DNA from: Aureococcus anophagefferens
Lineage: Eukaryota > Sar > Pelagophyceae > Pelagomonadales > Pelagomonadaceae
Direction of reading: 5' to 3'
Length of the DNA stretch: 64,000 bases
Assembly: GCF_000186865.1 (NCBI RefSeq)
Contig: NW_008705570.1
Span: 1,061,350-1,125,349 of the forward strand
Every line of letters begins with the position of its first letter. Positions within the stretch are counted from its first letter, which is position 1. Positions 20,076 through 29,914 of this stretch are shown here, piece by piece. Position numbers and translations under genes: made by a program. Below the pieces are notes generated by a model. It was not told the origin of the DNA, ran no database searches, and saw only the letters and a list, made by a program, of their open reading frames with translations.

Positions 20076-20130
20076 GCGGCTTTAAGGAAGTTACCGGAGC
20101 GAGTCGGCGGAGCCTCGGCGGACCGGGCGC

Positions 20131-21271
20131 CTAGGCCATGCCGGCGCCGGCGGCGGCCGTTGTCGCCTCCTGGCTCTCCGCGGCGCGCCGCGCCTCCGCG
20201 CCTTGCGCGGGCACCTCGGCCATGTCGATGCCGCCGCCCTCCTTCGTCCCCTCCTGACGCGCCCGCAGACACGCCAGCAGCCGCGGACAATCCCGCCGTA
20301 GGTAGGAGCCCAGGAAACAGTGGAAGGTGGCGGAAATCCAGAAGATTGCGCTGGAGATAAACAAGAGGCGGGCCCTCACCAGGGCGGCGTTCTCCCTCTC
20401 GCTCTCGGAAAGGCTCGAGCACAATGATTTCGACTCATAATCGTCGCAGTGGGGTTTGTCGCCGCCGCAGCACCAGGCGACAACAAATTCCTCCCCGGTC
20501 ATGTACGTGCCAATGTACGTGCCAATGTACGTGCACGTGTTGGACCCATCGGTGCAGGACTCGGTCTGGCTCCAGGAGGAGTACGACGGCAAGGGCGACA
20601 CCTCTGAGTAGTCGTCGATGTCGCAGACGTCGCTCGAGTAGACGTACGTCGTCGTCGAGCCCGCGTAGGGCTCGCCGTCCTGGTAGCCGCACATGACGTC
20701 GACGTCGTCGCACTGGCAGGTCCGCAGGCAGCCGATCATGTTGGTCCAGACCAGCGGGAACTCGGCGCAGGTCCCCGTGGACTCGCCGACGTCGCACTCT
20801 TCGACGAATCGGGCGCAGGCGGCCGCGGACGTGCCGATGAGGCCGACGACCCCTCTGACATCCGCGCACATCCGCGCACGCGAGCCGTCGTCGTCGTCGT
20901 CGGCGTCGTCGGCGTCGTCGGACGCCCCCTCGTCGTCGTCATCGGGAGGCCTGCAGAGCGTGGCGAGCGCGTTATACTCCAGCAGCTCGGCCTCGCAACC
21001 CGTGTAGCAGCGCCATCCCGTCGTCGCTGATGTTGAAGTGCGCGCCGGAAGGCGCCGGAGTGGGGTCGCCCTCGTCGAGCTGGCGCTGGCGGGCCGCCGC
21101 GCGCTTGAGCATCTTGTTGCCCAGGGCGCGGACCGTGCGGCGCGTCTGCCGTGAGCGGTCCACGCGGCCCATCGTCGCCTTGGAGACCGTCGGGTCGAGC
21201 CACGCCGGGATGTCGACGTCCAGCGCCGCCGCCGCAGCTGCCGAAAGGAGCACGAGCTTCATGGCTGCCAT
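20131..21271 (-). CDS. Secreted or single-pass Cys-rich protein, frame change near 21020
   Basis: Start MAAMKLVLLSAAAAAALDV at 21271 is a signal peptide. The first frame reads to FNISDDG, then shifts by one base to CYTGCEAELLEYNALATLC and an acidic Asp/Ala tract, followed by a domain with many Cys (CARFVEECDVGESTGTC, CLRTCQCDDVDVMC, AWCCGGDKPHC). Near the C-terminus is one TM helix (LLFISSAIFWISATFHCFLG) and an Ala/Glu-rich tail ending AGAGMA. A TGCCAATGTACG unit repeated three times near 20500-20530 encodes YIGTYIGTYM. Ectodomain anchored by one TM helix is the likely topology. Family not recognised. Confidence 0.55.
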
Positions 21272-21426
21272 TTCCGAGAACACGAGCGCTGGTCACCAAT
21301 GGAGATCGGGCAGCCCGGTTCTTCCAGTTGGTTCAGGTCCCTATTAGGTGGTGTTAAGGTCGAGATTGAAGTTCACGAAGCCTACGTCGAATTTGTGCGC
21401 CGGCGGGATACGGGAGAGAGTCCGCC

Positions 21427-22765
21427 TTACAGTCCCGTCGCGGGCGGCGGCGGCGCGGGCTCGCCGCAGGAGCAGGAGCAGGGCGTCAGGCAGCCGCAGC
21501 AGTAGAGGTCGCAGCATTTGAACTTGCATGCGCAGTTGACAGGGTCGCACGCGAGCGCGCCCTCGTCCTCGAAGAACATGTAGTCTAGCAGCAGCAGCGA
21601 CGAGAGCATGGCCGCCTTCGTCTTCTTGTCCGTGTCCTTGGGGAAATTCAGGACGAAGTTGTCCGCGTCCGTGAGCGACTGCTGGACGAGCTCGCCGAAG
21701 TCGCGCGCGCCCTCCTTCGTGACCTTGCCGATGGGCAGCCCCTCCGGCGACCAGACCGTGAACGTGGTGTCGAAGCAGGCGCCGCCGACGCAGCAGGTCG
21801 GCCCCGAGATGGACGCGAGCGCGTTGCCCTCGCGGTCCATGACGTCGAGGGACGGCGCGAGGCCGCCGCCGAGGAGCGGCTGCCGGACCGTCGCGATCTT
21901 GAGGGCCGGGTCGAGGGCCGCCTTCTGTTCTGGGGTTGCTGCGTAGACCTGCGAGGCGCACGCTTTCGGGCGCTCGAAACAGCTCGCTCGACGCCGGAAA
22001 ACGACGTCCAGCGTCTGCTGGCAGCACTCGTGGCACGTGCAGCAGCAGCCCGCGCACTTGAACGGCCGGTCGAGGAGGAGCACCTCCCTGGACCCGAACA
22101 TGCCCGGCGTGTAGACCTGGGCAGGACAAGAGAGATTCAACGTCGCTTCAATGTGAGTGTTCCGCGCGCGCGCGTTCCAAGAAAAGCAAAGCAATCGCGC
22201 TTCGAGACCGTTCCGAGAGATGATCGCTCGTCCAAAAATCAGCCGAAACGAGTGGAAAACGGCCGAGAAAGGAGCCTTTGAAGTTGGGAATTTCGCTCTC
22301 TTGTCCTGCCCGGCGTGTAGACGTGGAGCTGGAGCTTGTGGTTCGGCCGGCAGCAGGCGCGGCCCGTGGGCACCCAGCCCTCGTAGGAGCAGCGCTCGCT
22401 CGTCTCGACGACCTTGAACTGCCTGCCGCCGTTGCTCGTGTACGCGTCGTACTTGTTCGCCGTCTCGCCGAGCGCCGCGAACTCGCCGAGGCCCACGGCG
22501 CCGGCGACGGCGTTGGCGACGGCCTCCATGGTCTCGATCTTCTGCTTCACGAACAGCTTCTCCGTCTCCTCGAGGACGTCGAGCGGGTCGCTGGGCTCGT
22601 TGTGCTTGAGGGCGACCTTGACCTGTGGCGTGGCGTTCCAAAGGAGCGACGTGGAACATCGTCGCGGACACCGGCGGTCGCGGCCGCCGTCGTCGCGTCC
22701 TTGGCCGCGTCCAGGGCCTTGCCGGCGAGGGCGCTGCCCCGCTTCGCCATGCTCACCATGTCCAT
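21427..22765 (-). CDS. Phospholipid scramblase
   Basis: Three exons: 22765-22670 (32 codons), 22622-22323 (100 codons) and 22116-21427 (230 codons with stop); all lengths are multiples of three, total 361 residues. The first intron (22623-22669, 47 nt, GT-AG) is inferred from the frame change; the second is introner A3. Family blocks are clear: REVLLLDRPFKCAGCCCTC (Cys-rich, palmitoylation-type), GPTCCVGGACFDTTFTV, IGKVTKEGARDFGELV, DADNFVLNFPKDTDKKTK (calcium-binding-like) and LLLLDYMFFEDE (C-terminal hydrophobic helix). Known role of the family: calcium-activated bidirectional lipid movement at the plasma membrane or organelles. The extra Cys-rich C-terminus (CKFKCCDLYCCGCLTPCSC) after the helix is unusual. 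Confidence 0.85.
22117..22314 (-). mobile_element. Introner element A3 (family A, diverged) forming a GT-AG intron
   Basis: 198 bp on the minus strand, flanked by GTCTACAC (22315-22322 and 22109-22116). It ends CTTGTCCTGCCCAG and starts with a matching inverted end (CCGGGCAGGACAAGAG). Here GCAGGACA replaces the GCAGCA of the other A copies at both ends, so the two inverted ends changed together. Removing 22117-22322 joins CTC CAC|GTC TAC ACG in phase 0 inside the scramblase. The interior (ATTCCCAACTTCAAAGG, CTGATTTTTGGACGAGCG) is near-identical to A1. Confidence 0.88.
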
Positions 22766-22849
22766 CGTGTTTTTTGGTCGGCGAGCAAATGGTCGGTGTT
22801 GACTTCATCAAATAGGTCAACATCGTTAAATCTCGGGGCAGCCCAAACG

Positions 22850-23854
22850 ATGGAGTTCGCGCGGCTCGGCGCGCCGCTCGTGCGGCAGCTCGACGACGTC
22901 GGGCGCGCCTGCGTCGCCGAGGTCGAGGAGGCCTGCCCGGGCCACCGGTGCTACGTCTGCGGCGACGCGGCGGGCGGCGTCGTGCGCGCCTGCGGCTGCG
23001 CCAAGGGCCGGGACGCCCACCTCGCCTGCCTCGCGCGCGTCGCGTCCCGCGAGTCCGAGGCGAACGGCTCCTACCCGCGCTGGGACCGCTGCGCCGTCTG
23101 CGGCGACGCCTTCGCGGAGCCCGCGGTGCGCCTCGGCGTCGCGCGGGAGGCGTGGGCCGCCGCGGAGCGCGCGCCGGACGACGACTGGCGGCGCGTCGCG
23201 GCGCTGGCCGGCCTCGCCGACGCCCTCGGCGACCTCGGGCTCGACGCCGAGTCCGCCGCCGTGCGCCGCGTCGAGGTCGGGCTCCGGCGGCGCCACTTTT
23301 CGCACGAGGTCGACCGCGAGCTCGGCGCCAAGGCCAAACTCGCGGCGGCCTGCGCGCGCCTCGGCCGGTGCGACGAGGCGTTGGCCCTGCGGCGCAAGGT
23401 CGCCGCGGGCTACGCGGCGCTCCTCGGCGAGGACGACCGCGCCGCGCTCGACGCCGTCGTCGCTTTAGCGGAGAGCCTCGGCGACCGCGACCGCGTCCGC
23501 GAGGAGCGCGGCGTGCTCCGCGACGCGCTCCCCCGGGCGCGGCGCGCGCTCGGCGCCGCGCACGCGACGACCGTCGCCGTCGTCAAGGCGCTGGCCGTGA
23601 GCCTGCTCTACGGCGACGACGACGACGGCGCCGCGGAGCGGGCGCGCGACGCCGCGGAGGCCAAGGCGCTCGTCGAGGCGGCCCTCGTCGCCGTGCGCCG
23701 CGCCCACGGCGAGGGCCACGCGCTCGTCGACGCGCTCAACGCCCACCTCCACCACGCGAACCGCGCCCTCGGGCCCGTGAAGACGCCGAAGGGCTACGAC
23801 CCGCCGCCCGAGACGCCCGTGAACACGCCCGTGCCCTGGGTCCCGCCCCGCTAG
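22850..23854 (+). CDS. Zinc-finger (RINGv/MYND-like) and TPR-like protein
   Basis: 334 residues, single exon, starting MEFARLGAPLVRQL. Residues ~35-95 form a Cys/His cluster (CYVCGDAAGGVVRACGCA, AHLACLARVA, RWDRCAVCG) of RING-variant type (C-x2-C, C-x-C, H-x2-C, C-x2-C). The rest is alpha-helical with repeats of kinesin-light-chain/TPR type (AAVRRVEVGLRRRHFSHEV, ALALRRKVAAGYAALLGED, LVEAALVAVRRAHGEGH). Such zinc-finger plus TPR proteins are numerous in Aureococcus-like genomes; function unknown, E3-type activity possible. Its ATG lies 84 bp from the divergent scramblase start. Confidence 0.7.
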   Translation: MEFARLGAPLVRQLDDVGRACVAEVEEACPGHRCYVCGDAAGGVVRACGCAKGRDAHLACLARVASRESEANGSYPRWDRCAVCGDAFAEPAVRLGVAREAWAAAERAPDDDWRRVAALAGLADALGDLGLDAESAAVRRVEVGLRRRHFSHEVDRELGAKAKLAAACARLGRCDEALALRRKVAAGYAALLGEDDRAALDAVVALAESLGDRDRVREERGVLRDALPRARRALGAAHATTVAVVKALAVSLLYGDDDDGAAERARDAAEAKALVEAALVAVRRAHGEGHALVDALNAHLHHANRALGPVKTPKGYDPPPETPVNTPVPWVPPR

Positions 23855-24015
23855 CACCCCTTGACGACGGGGGAATGGTACGCGCCTCGTGACCCTACTA
23901 TTAAATCGGGCGTCTTCGACCGATCACGCGCCGCCACCAGAGCCGATTTTCCACAGATCGCCGACGCAAAGACCCGCGCTCTGTCCGCTCTCTTCCGCGA
24001 GCAAAACAAGCAAGC

Positions 24016-24810
24016 ATGGCCGAAGACGAGCCCGCCGCCAAGCGCTCGAAGGTTTGCGGTTGCAAGATGACGGAAGGCGCCGCCGCCGGCACGCTCGTCG
24101 ACTGCCTCGGCCTCGTCGCTCCGGAGCCCGGCAAGCCATTCCACACCCTCATCCTCTCCACGTCTTCCTGCTCGACGGACACGTTCGCCGGCGAGTACTA
24201 CGCGCGCGTGGACAACGCGTTCTGGTACATCGCCGGCCTCCGCCTCGGCCTGACGCCGGAGCGCACGATGCTCGGGAAGCTCAACCCCGCGAACAACAAG
24301 ACCGCGCACAAGATCCCGTCGAACTACGCCGCGGCGTTCGTCGAGGAGCACCCCAAGGCCGACTACGCGCAGCAGTGCGCGGCGCTGACGGGCGCCGGCT
24401 TCGGGCTGTGGACCGTGCTCTCGCGCTGCTCCGTGCCGGACGGCCACGACAAGATCACGGCGGCCAACTCCGAGGCCAACGCGATCCGCGCGTTGTGCGA
24501 GGAGCGCGGCGTCACGCGCGTCGTCCTCGCGGAGGGGACCAAGTGCGAGCAGGCCTTCGCGCTCTTCAACGAGGACTGGCTCAAGAGCGGCCTGCTGACG
24601 CTGGGGCCGATGGATCGCCTGCCGGGCGGCCCCGCGCGCTTCAAGCAGAAGAAGTTCGACGCGGTCCGGGGGGGCGCGGCGGCGGGCGGCGTGGAGCTCA
24701 CGGTGTGCATCTCCACGCAGAACGCCGTCAAGGGCCTCTACGCGGACAAGCGCGCGGACTGGATGCGCAAGGCCTTCGCCGAGGACGCGCCGGGCGACGA
24801 CGCGCTGTGA
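24016..24810 (+). CDS. Uracil-DNA glycosylase superfamily protein (hypoxanthine-DNA glycosylase-like)
   Basis: 264 residues starting MAEDEPAAKRSKVCGCK. The block HTLILSTSSCSTDTFAGEYYARVDNAFWYIAG matches the family-6 glycosylase pattern (a beta strand, then YYAxxxNAFW), with ITAANSEANAIRALCEERGVTRVVLAEG as the following Rossmann-like part and VCISTQNAVKG near the C-terminus in place of the usual LPSTSPAN-type motif. Known of the family: excision of deaminated bases such as hypoxanthine or uracil. The G-x-x-P-G turn normally seen after the first strand is replaced by STSSCSTD, so activity is uncertain. Convergent with the glycosyltransferase-like gene, stops 28 bp apart. Confidence 0.6.
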   Translation: MAEDEPAAKRSKVCGCKMTEGAAAGTLVDCLGLVAPEPGKPFHTLILSTSSCSTDTFAGEYYARVDNAFWYIAGLRLGLTPERTMLGKLNPANNKTAHKIPSNYAAAFVEEHPKADYAQQCAALTGAGFGLWTVLSRCSVPDGHDKITAANSEANAIRALCEERGVTRVVLAEGTKCEQAFALFNEDWLKSGLLTLGPMDRLPGGPARFKQKKFDAVRGGAAAGGVELTVCISTQNAVKGLYADKRADWMRKAFAEDAPGDDAL

Positions 24811-24838
24811 GGACCCTCCCTCCGGACTCGCACTAAGC

Positions 24839-26395
24839 CTAGGGGCAGCGCGCGCGGTCCGACACGGTGCAGGGGCGGTAGGTCTGCGCGTGGAAGTCGG
24901 GCTCGCCCGCGAGGACCGCGAAGGGCGCGGTCGCGAAGCGGAGCACGTGGAGCCGCGGGTCCGTGACGTTGACCCAGTTGGGCCGCTCGCGGTCGCAGTC
25001 GGCGCGCTCGAAGCAGCAGGTCGTCGGCTCGCGGAGGTCCGCGACCTCGTGGTGCTGTTTGGGCGCGTGCCGCGCGTCGACGTTGCCGAGGAACCGCGCG
25101 CGCTGCGCGACCCACTGCGTCTCGAGCTTCGTCGCGTTGCGCGTGATCTCGGGCGCCTCCATGAGGGGCACGAGGCGGTGGGGCGTGAAGACGGCCCAGG
25201 TGCCCTTGTCGCGCTCGGCCTGGAGCGTGCGGAGCATGTGGCCGAGGCCGCGGACGTGCGGGAGCTGGTCGCTCTCCGTGTAGTAGACGTAGCGGAAGAA
25301 GCCGTAGCGCGGGTCGTTCGCGAGGCGGACCTTGGCCATGTAGATCGTCGCGAGGCCCATGCAGCCGGCCTTGAAGGGCATGGACGGGTCGACGCCCTTG
25401 TGGCGCACGTGCATGCCCATGCGGTCCGCGGGGACGCGCATGACGTCGAAGAAGGGCAGGCCCGACTCGTTCCTCGCGTAGCGCTCGTCGAATTCGGTGC
25501 CGACGCAGACCGTGACGTGCTTGAAGAAGTGGCTCACGCCCCGGACGGTCATCGCGAGGAACGCGCGCCGCATGTCGAGCGACGAGTGGCCCGCGTCGCC
25601 GAGGCCCGGATCCGGCGTCGCGAAGAAGGGCATGAGCACGAGCGTCGCGTCGGCGGCGCGCTGGACCTCGGCGCTGTGGTAGGGCGTGCCGGACCAGGCG
25701 TAGCCGCGCACGCGGTCCAGGATGTGGGGCACGAACCAGGGCTTGAGGTGCCGCGTCATCCCAAACTGCGTGAGGTAGCGGTCGAGCCAGGACAGGTGCG
25801 TGATGGCGAAGGCGAAGAGGTCCACGGACTTCTTCACGGAGCCGGCGTGCTTCCAGCCGCCGCGGCCGTGGCGCGGGAAGATGCTAAAACTCGCGGACTC
25901 CATGTTCGCGACCTTGGAGCAAAAGTGCGGGTCCGGGATGTCGCTCACGTTCTCGAAGGTGTCGCGGTGCAGGAAGTAGGCCGCCGTGTAGGCCTCGCCG
26001 GGCGCCGGGCAATCATAAAAACCGTTGTGCGCCGCGTGGCGGTGGTCGCGCCTGTTCTGCCGCGGCGCCGTCGCCGCCTCGAGCGGACCGGCGAACGTGC
26101 CCGCGGAGCCCGCGGTGGCGCCGTGGTGCCAGGCGCCGCTCAGCGTGTGTGTCTTGTGGGCGTTGGCCACGGCCTGCTCCACGGGGTTCGGCCGCGGCGG
26201 CGGCGGCGGCGGCCGCCGCGGGCCCGGCGCGCGCGGCGCGGCGCGGTGCAGGTAGTTGGCCGTGCCGTCGCCGTTGAGCGGCTGGCCGCTCGCGCCGCCG
26301 GCGACGCCGGCGAGCCAGGCGGCGGCGAGCGACGCCGCGACGGCGCGGCGCCGCCGCCGCGGGGACGCGCGGGCGCGTCCGCGCGCGACGGCCAT
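24839..26395 (-). CDS. Type II membrane protein, glycosyltransferase-like
   Basis: 518 residues. A basic N-terminus (RRRRR) precedes one hydrophobic helix (AVAASLAAAWLAGVAGGA), then a Pro-rich stem, giving Golgi type II topology. The lumenal part has HFFKHVTVCVGTEFDERY, GCMGLATIYMAKVRLAND and FFRYVYYTESDQLPHVRG, where ESDQ may act as the DxD-type metal site of a glycosyltransferase. WVNVTDPRLHVLRFATAPFAVLAG near the C-terminus and several Cys support a folded secretory domain. N-glycosylation sequons are present (NVS, NES, NAT, NVT). No family confidently assigned. Confidence 0.55.
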   Translation of the reverse strand: MAVARGRARASPRRRRRAVAASLAAAWLAGVAGGASGQPLNGDGTANYLHRAAPRAPGPRRPPPPPPRPNPVEQAVANAHKTHTLSGAWHHGATAGSAGTFAGPLEAATAPRQNRRDHRHAAHNGFYDCPAPGEAYTAAYFLHRDTFENVSDIPDPHFCSKVANMESASFSIFPRHGRGGWKHAGSVKKSVDLFAFAITHLSWLDRYLTQFGMTRHLKPWFVPHILDRVRGYAWSGTPYHSAEVQRAADATLVLMPFFATPDPGLGDAGHSSLDMRRAFLAMTVRGVSHFFKHVTVCVGTEFDERYARNESGLPFFDVMRVPADRMGMHVRHKGVDPSMPFKAGCMGLATIYMAKVRLANDPRYGFFRYVYYTESDQLPHVRGLGHMLRTLQAERDKGTWAVFTPHRLVPLMEAPEITRNATKLETQWVAQRARFLGNVDARHAPKQHHEVADLREPTTCCFERADCDRERPNWVNVTDPRLHVLRFATAPFAVLAGEPDFHAQTYRPCTVSDRARCP

Positions 26396-26475
26396 CGCGA
26401 CGGGCAGCCCGGCCGCTGCGCGACGTCGATGAAGAAGTTCAAGAAAAAAGCTGGTAGAAGGCTGCCCGATCGAGC

Positions 26476-29184
26476 ATGGCCCACCTCGGCCTCGGCAGCC
26501 CGTCGCCGGTGGCGCCGGCGTCGCCGGGGCGGTACCTCGCCGGGTCGCCGCAGACCTTCGCGAGCGCCGTGCCCGAGTCCGGCGCCGTCGCCGTCGAGGA
26601 CGACAAGCGCTACCGGCGCAGCATCCACGCCCTCGAGGCCGAGGTGGACCAGCTGCTGTCGACGGCGGCGCGGGGCGGGCGCGGCATCTCGTCGCTCCGG
26701 GAGACGCAGCGGAGCCTGGAGATCACCAGGTCGCAGCTCGCCACGGAGCTCAAGGGCTCGCGGACGCGCGAGCGCGAGCTCGAGGCGCTGCTCGGGAAGC
26801 GCGAGGCCGACGACGCGAGCCACCGGTCCCTCCGCGCGGAGGTCGAGGAGGCGCGCGTCGAGATCGCGCGCCTGCGCGACGCCCTGCGGGCGGCGACGGC
26901 CGAGGCCGCGGACGCGCGGGGCGAGCGCGCGCGCGCCGAGAAGCACGGCGACGCGGTCCTCCGCGCGAATTTAGCCGACGCGCAAAAGGCCGCGAGCGAC
27001 GCGAAGCACGAGTGCGCGCGCCTGCGGTCCGCCTGCCGGAGCGCCCAGAGCGACGCGGAGCGCTGCGTCAAGGTCGCCGAGGCCGCCGCGGAGGCCGCGA
27101 CGAAGCGAGAGGAGGAGAACAAGCGCGAGTTCCTACGGCAAAAGGCGTCGCACGACGGCGCGCTCGTCGAGGCCCAGCGCCGCGTCGACGCGAAGATCGC
27201 CCAGCTCGAGCACGACTACCGCCGCGACGCCCACGCGACCCTGGCCCAGCGCGAGGAGTCGCACGCGGCGACGTTGCAGCGCGAGCGCTCCGAGCACGAG
27301 CAGATTTTGGCGACGGCGAAGCGCGTGTCCGAGGACCGCGTCAAGGCGCTGACGGCCGAGCTCGAGGGCGACCGGGACCGCTACGCGGCGACGCTCGCCA
27401 AGACGACGGCCATGGTCGACCAGCGCATCGAGGAGGTCGAGGCCGAGTACGCGCGCGAGCGCGAGCGCTACCGGACGCTCGCGGCGTCCCAGGAGGAGCT
27501 CGACCAGCAGGTCCAGCGCGAGCGGGACCGGGCCTTCGCGGCCATGCGCGAGGCGAGCCGCCTCGAGTCGCAGGTCGGCGAGCTCGCGACGCGGACGTCC
27601 GCGGCGGAAACGCGCGCGCACGCGGCCGACGAGCGCGTCGTCGCGTTGGAGCGCCAGGGCGCGGCGCTCGAGGCCAAGGTGGCGACGGCGGAGAACGCGA
27701 CGTCCGACGCCGAGAGCCGGTTGCGCTTCGCGGAGCAGCGCGTCGCCGAGGACGAGACGCTGCGCCTCGCGGCCGAGACCAAACTCGCGGACGCGGACCG
27801 CAAGCGCGCGGACGCGGAGCGCGTCTGCGCGTCCGCGGAGGTGCACCGCCAGTCGCTGGAGCGGCGCGCCGACGAGGCGGACCGGCGCCGCGAGGCCGCG
27901 GAGGCCGCCGCGCTCGAGGCGAACGCGCTCCGCGGCGACGGCGCGCGGGAGCTCGCGGAGGCCCAGGGCGCGCGCCTCGAGGCGGAGCTCGGCGCCCAGG
28001 ACGCGCGCCGCGACGCGGAGCGCGCCCTCGGCGCCGCGAAGAACGCGGCGCTCGAGGTCGAGGCCGCCAAGGCCGAGGCGTCGCGGCTCAAGGAGGCGCT
28101 CGAGGACGCGAAGCGCACGGCCGAGAACAACGCCATGGCCGTCGTCCGCGCGGAGCAGGCCGAGGCCGACGCCCGGCGGCTGACCCTGCGCTGCGAGACC
28201 GCGGAGCGGAGCCTGAGCGACGCGACGGCGCGGTCCGACGGCGCGAACGCCGCGCGGCTCAAGGCCGAGACCGTCGCCGCGCACGCGTCGAAGCGCCTCG
28301 AGGAGGCCGAGGCCGAGCTCGGCGCGGCGAAGCTGCGGAGCGCCGAGGCCGAGTCGACGGGCGCGGCCCTCGGCGACCAGCGCCACCGCGACGCGAGCCG
28401 CATCGCCGAGCTCGAGCAGAAGCTCGAGAACTTCGCGTCCGCCGTCAACGTCGCGGAGCTGGCGAAGAAGGCCGCGGAGCAGAAGCTCCGCGCGGCCCAC
28501 GAGGGGTCCGCGGCGACGGAGGCGTCGACCGTCGCGGCGACGCGGCGCGCCGAGGACGCGGAGGCGCGGTCCGAGAAGATCATGGAGCAGCGCGGCGTCG
28601 CGCTCCGCCGCGCGGAGACGGCCGAGGCGGACCGCGACGCGGCGCTCGAGCGCGAGGAGGCCCTGGGGAAGCGCCTCGAGGAGCTCAAGGCGCGGGCCGC
28701 GCAGTTCGACGACCGCTACCGCGACGTCGAGCGCCAGCTGTCGGAATCGCACGTCGCGGGGTCGCAGCTCCAGAGCCAGCACGACGAGTTCCTCCGCGTC
28801 TACGAGAAGGAGCACCACGCCTTCCAGAACTCGGACCGCGAGCGCCAGAAGTTGGTCGCGCGCATCGCGTCGCTCGAGCGCCAGCTCGACTTCGCGGCGA
28901 AGGCGCGCGACGACGCGCGGAAGCACGCCGAGGACGCGCGCGCCCTCGCCGACGAGCACGCGAACCGCCACAAGGAGCTCGTGAGCCGCCACCGGGCGCT
29001 GGACGCGCGCGAGGTCGAGATCGAGCACAAGGTGAAGCTCCACGAGCGCGCCAAGAAGGAGACGCCCAACTTCTCGCACCGCCCCGCGAACTGGGCCCGC
29101 ATGCAGAGCGACGTCACGCCCATCCACATGGCCAACCTCCCCGGCGAGCAGTTCCGCCGCTCCATCATCGAGAGCGACGTGTAG
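26476..29184 (+). CDS. Long coiled-coil protein
   Basis: 902 residues, one exon. After a ~45-residue Ser/Pro-rich head, nearly the whole protein is an Ala/Glu/Arg heptad coiled coil (for example LEAEVDQLLSTAARGGRG, RLEEAEAELGAAKLRSAEAE). It ends in a non-coiled tail (PNFSHRPANWARMQSD, LPGEQFRRSIIESDV). No motor, zinc or kinase domain. Basal-body, flagellar or Golgi scaffolds have this look; the conserved-looking tail may be a docking motif. Start 80 bp from the divergent glycosyltransferase-like gene. The antisense strand also shows long open frames, which are composition artefacts. Confidence 0.7.
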   Translation: MAHLGLGSPSPVAPASPGRYLAGSPQTFASAVPESGAVAVEDDKRYRRSIHALEAEVDQLLSTAARGGRGISSLRETQRSLEITRSQLATELKGSRTRERELEALLGKREADDASHRSLRAEVEEARVEIARLRDALRAATAEAADARGERARAEKHGDAVLRANLADAQKAASDAKHECARLRSACRSAQSDAERCVKVAEAAAEAATKREEENKREFLRQKASHDGALVEAQRRVDAKIAQLEHDYRRDAHATLAQREESHAATLQRERSEHEQILATAKRVSEDRVKALTAELEGDRDRYAATLAKTTAMVDQRIEEVEAEYARERERYRTLAASQEELDQQVQRERDRAFAAMREASRLESQVGELATRTSAAETRAHAADERVVALERQGAALEAKVATAENATSDAESRLRFAEQRVAEDETLRLAAETKLADADRKRADAERVCASAEVHRQSLERRADEADRRREAAEAAALEANALRGDGARELAEAQGARLEAELGAQDARRDAERALGAAKNAALEVEAAKAEASRLKEALEDAKRTAENNAMAVVRAEQAEADARRLTLRCETAERSLSDATARSDGANAARLKAETVAAHASKRLEEAEAELGAAKLRSAEAESTGAALGDQRHRDASRIAELEQKLENFASAVNVAELAKKAAEQKLRAAHEGSAATEASTVAATRRAEDAEARSEKIMEQRGVALRRAETAEADRDAALEREEALGKRLEELKARAAQFDDRYRDVERQLSESHVAGSQLQSQHDEFLRVYEKEHHAFQNSDRERQKLVARIASLERQLDFAAKARDDARKHAEDARALADEHANRHKELVSRHRALDAREVEIEHKVKLHERAKKETPNFSHRPANWARMQSDVTPIHMANLPGEQFRRSIIESDV

Positions 29185-29188
29185 CTGC

Positions 29189-29331
29189 GTTAGGGGATGT
29201 GCTTCAATTTCGACCTCAAGACGAGTCGTTGCCCCGGTCGAGCAGCTCGACAGCTGTTAGGGCGTGTGCTTCAAGCTTGACCTCAATTACAAGCTCCTCG
29301 AGTTGTTGCCTCGGTCGAGCTGCTCGACGCC
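29189..29331. repeat. Degenerate ~70-bp tandem repeat downstream of coiled-coil gene
   Basis: Copy 1 (29189-29255) and copy 2 (29256-29331) both read GTTAGGG, then GTGCTTCAA, GACCTCAA, GTTGCC and CGGTCGAGC. Each copy ends in an inverted GTCGAGC/GCTCGAC pair that can form a short hairpin. The repeat sits in the gap between the coiled-coil stop and the F-box start and could hold the polyadenylation region. Confidence 0.6.
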
Positions 29332-29404
29332 GCCGTCGGCGCCGGCGCGGCGGGCAGCGCGAGCATCGGCGCTGGAGTGCGCTTGACCGGAGAGCTCGAT
29401 CGTG

Positions 29405-29914
29405 ATGAGCGCGCTGTGGCGCCTCCCCGACGGCGTCGCCTCGCAGATCTTGAGGAACCTGGACGGCAAAAGCCTCGTGCGCAGCGGTCGGAGTTGTCGA
29501 CGGCTGCGCCAGCTCACGCACGACGGCGGCGACGCGCCGGCGCCGGCGCTGTCGCTCGCGGGCCAGACCTGGAAGGCGCTATGCGACGCGCGCGGCTGGC
29601 GCCAGCCGGGGACGCGCACGCGCGGCTGGGTGCCCTGGAGCCGCGTCTACCGCGGCGGCGTCTGCATCGAGTGCGCCGAGCCGGGCGGCGTGACGATCAA
29701 CGACCCGTCGAACTCGCTCGGCTTCGCGTGGGGCCGCTACGCGCTCTGCGCGCGGTGCATCAAGCCGTCGGCGGCGCTCTGGCGGCTGAAGGACCGGCCG
29801 GAGATCGCGGGCTCGGAGACGAAGCTCAACCACCTGCTCTTCCGTATCGCGACGGTGCGGCGCGAGCTCGGCTACGCGCCCGCGTCGCCGGGCAAGCGGA
29901 AGCGGCGGCGCTAG
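29405..29914 (+). CDS. Small F-box protein
   Basis: 169 residues starting MSALWRLPDGVASQIL. Residues 5-45 fit an F-box (LPDGVASQILRNLDGKSLVRSGRSCRRLRQL): Leu-Pro start, alternating hydrophobics and Arg/Leu end. After it comes a Trp/Cys segment with two CxxC pairs (CIECAEPGG, ALCARCIKPSAALW), possibly a small zinc site, and a basic C-terminus (GKRKRRR). Known of the family: substrate adaptor of SCF ubiquitin ligases. Confidence 0.7.
   Translation: MSALWRLPDGVASQILRNLDGKSLVRSGRSCRRLRQLTHDGGDAPAPALSLAGQTWKALCDARGWRQPGTRTRGWVPWSRVYRGGVCIECAEPGGVTINDPSNSLGFAWGRYALCARCIKPSAALWRLKDRPEIAGSETKLNHLLFRIATVRRELGYAPASPGKRKRRR

Noticed and set aside
27133..29127. Long minus-strand ORF (664 codons) opposite the coiled-coil gene
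   Set aside because: Its Arg/Leu/Val composition is the mirror of GAG/GCG-rich coiled-coil codons, with no domain.
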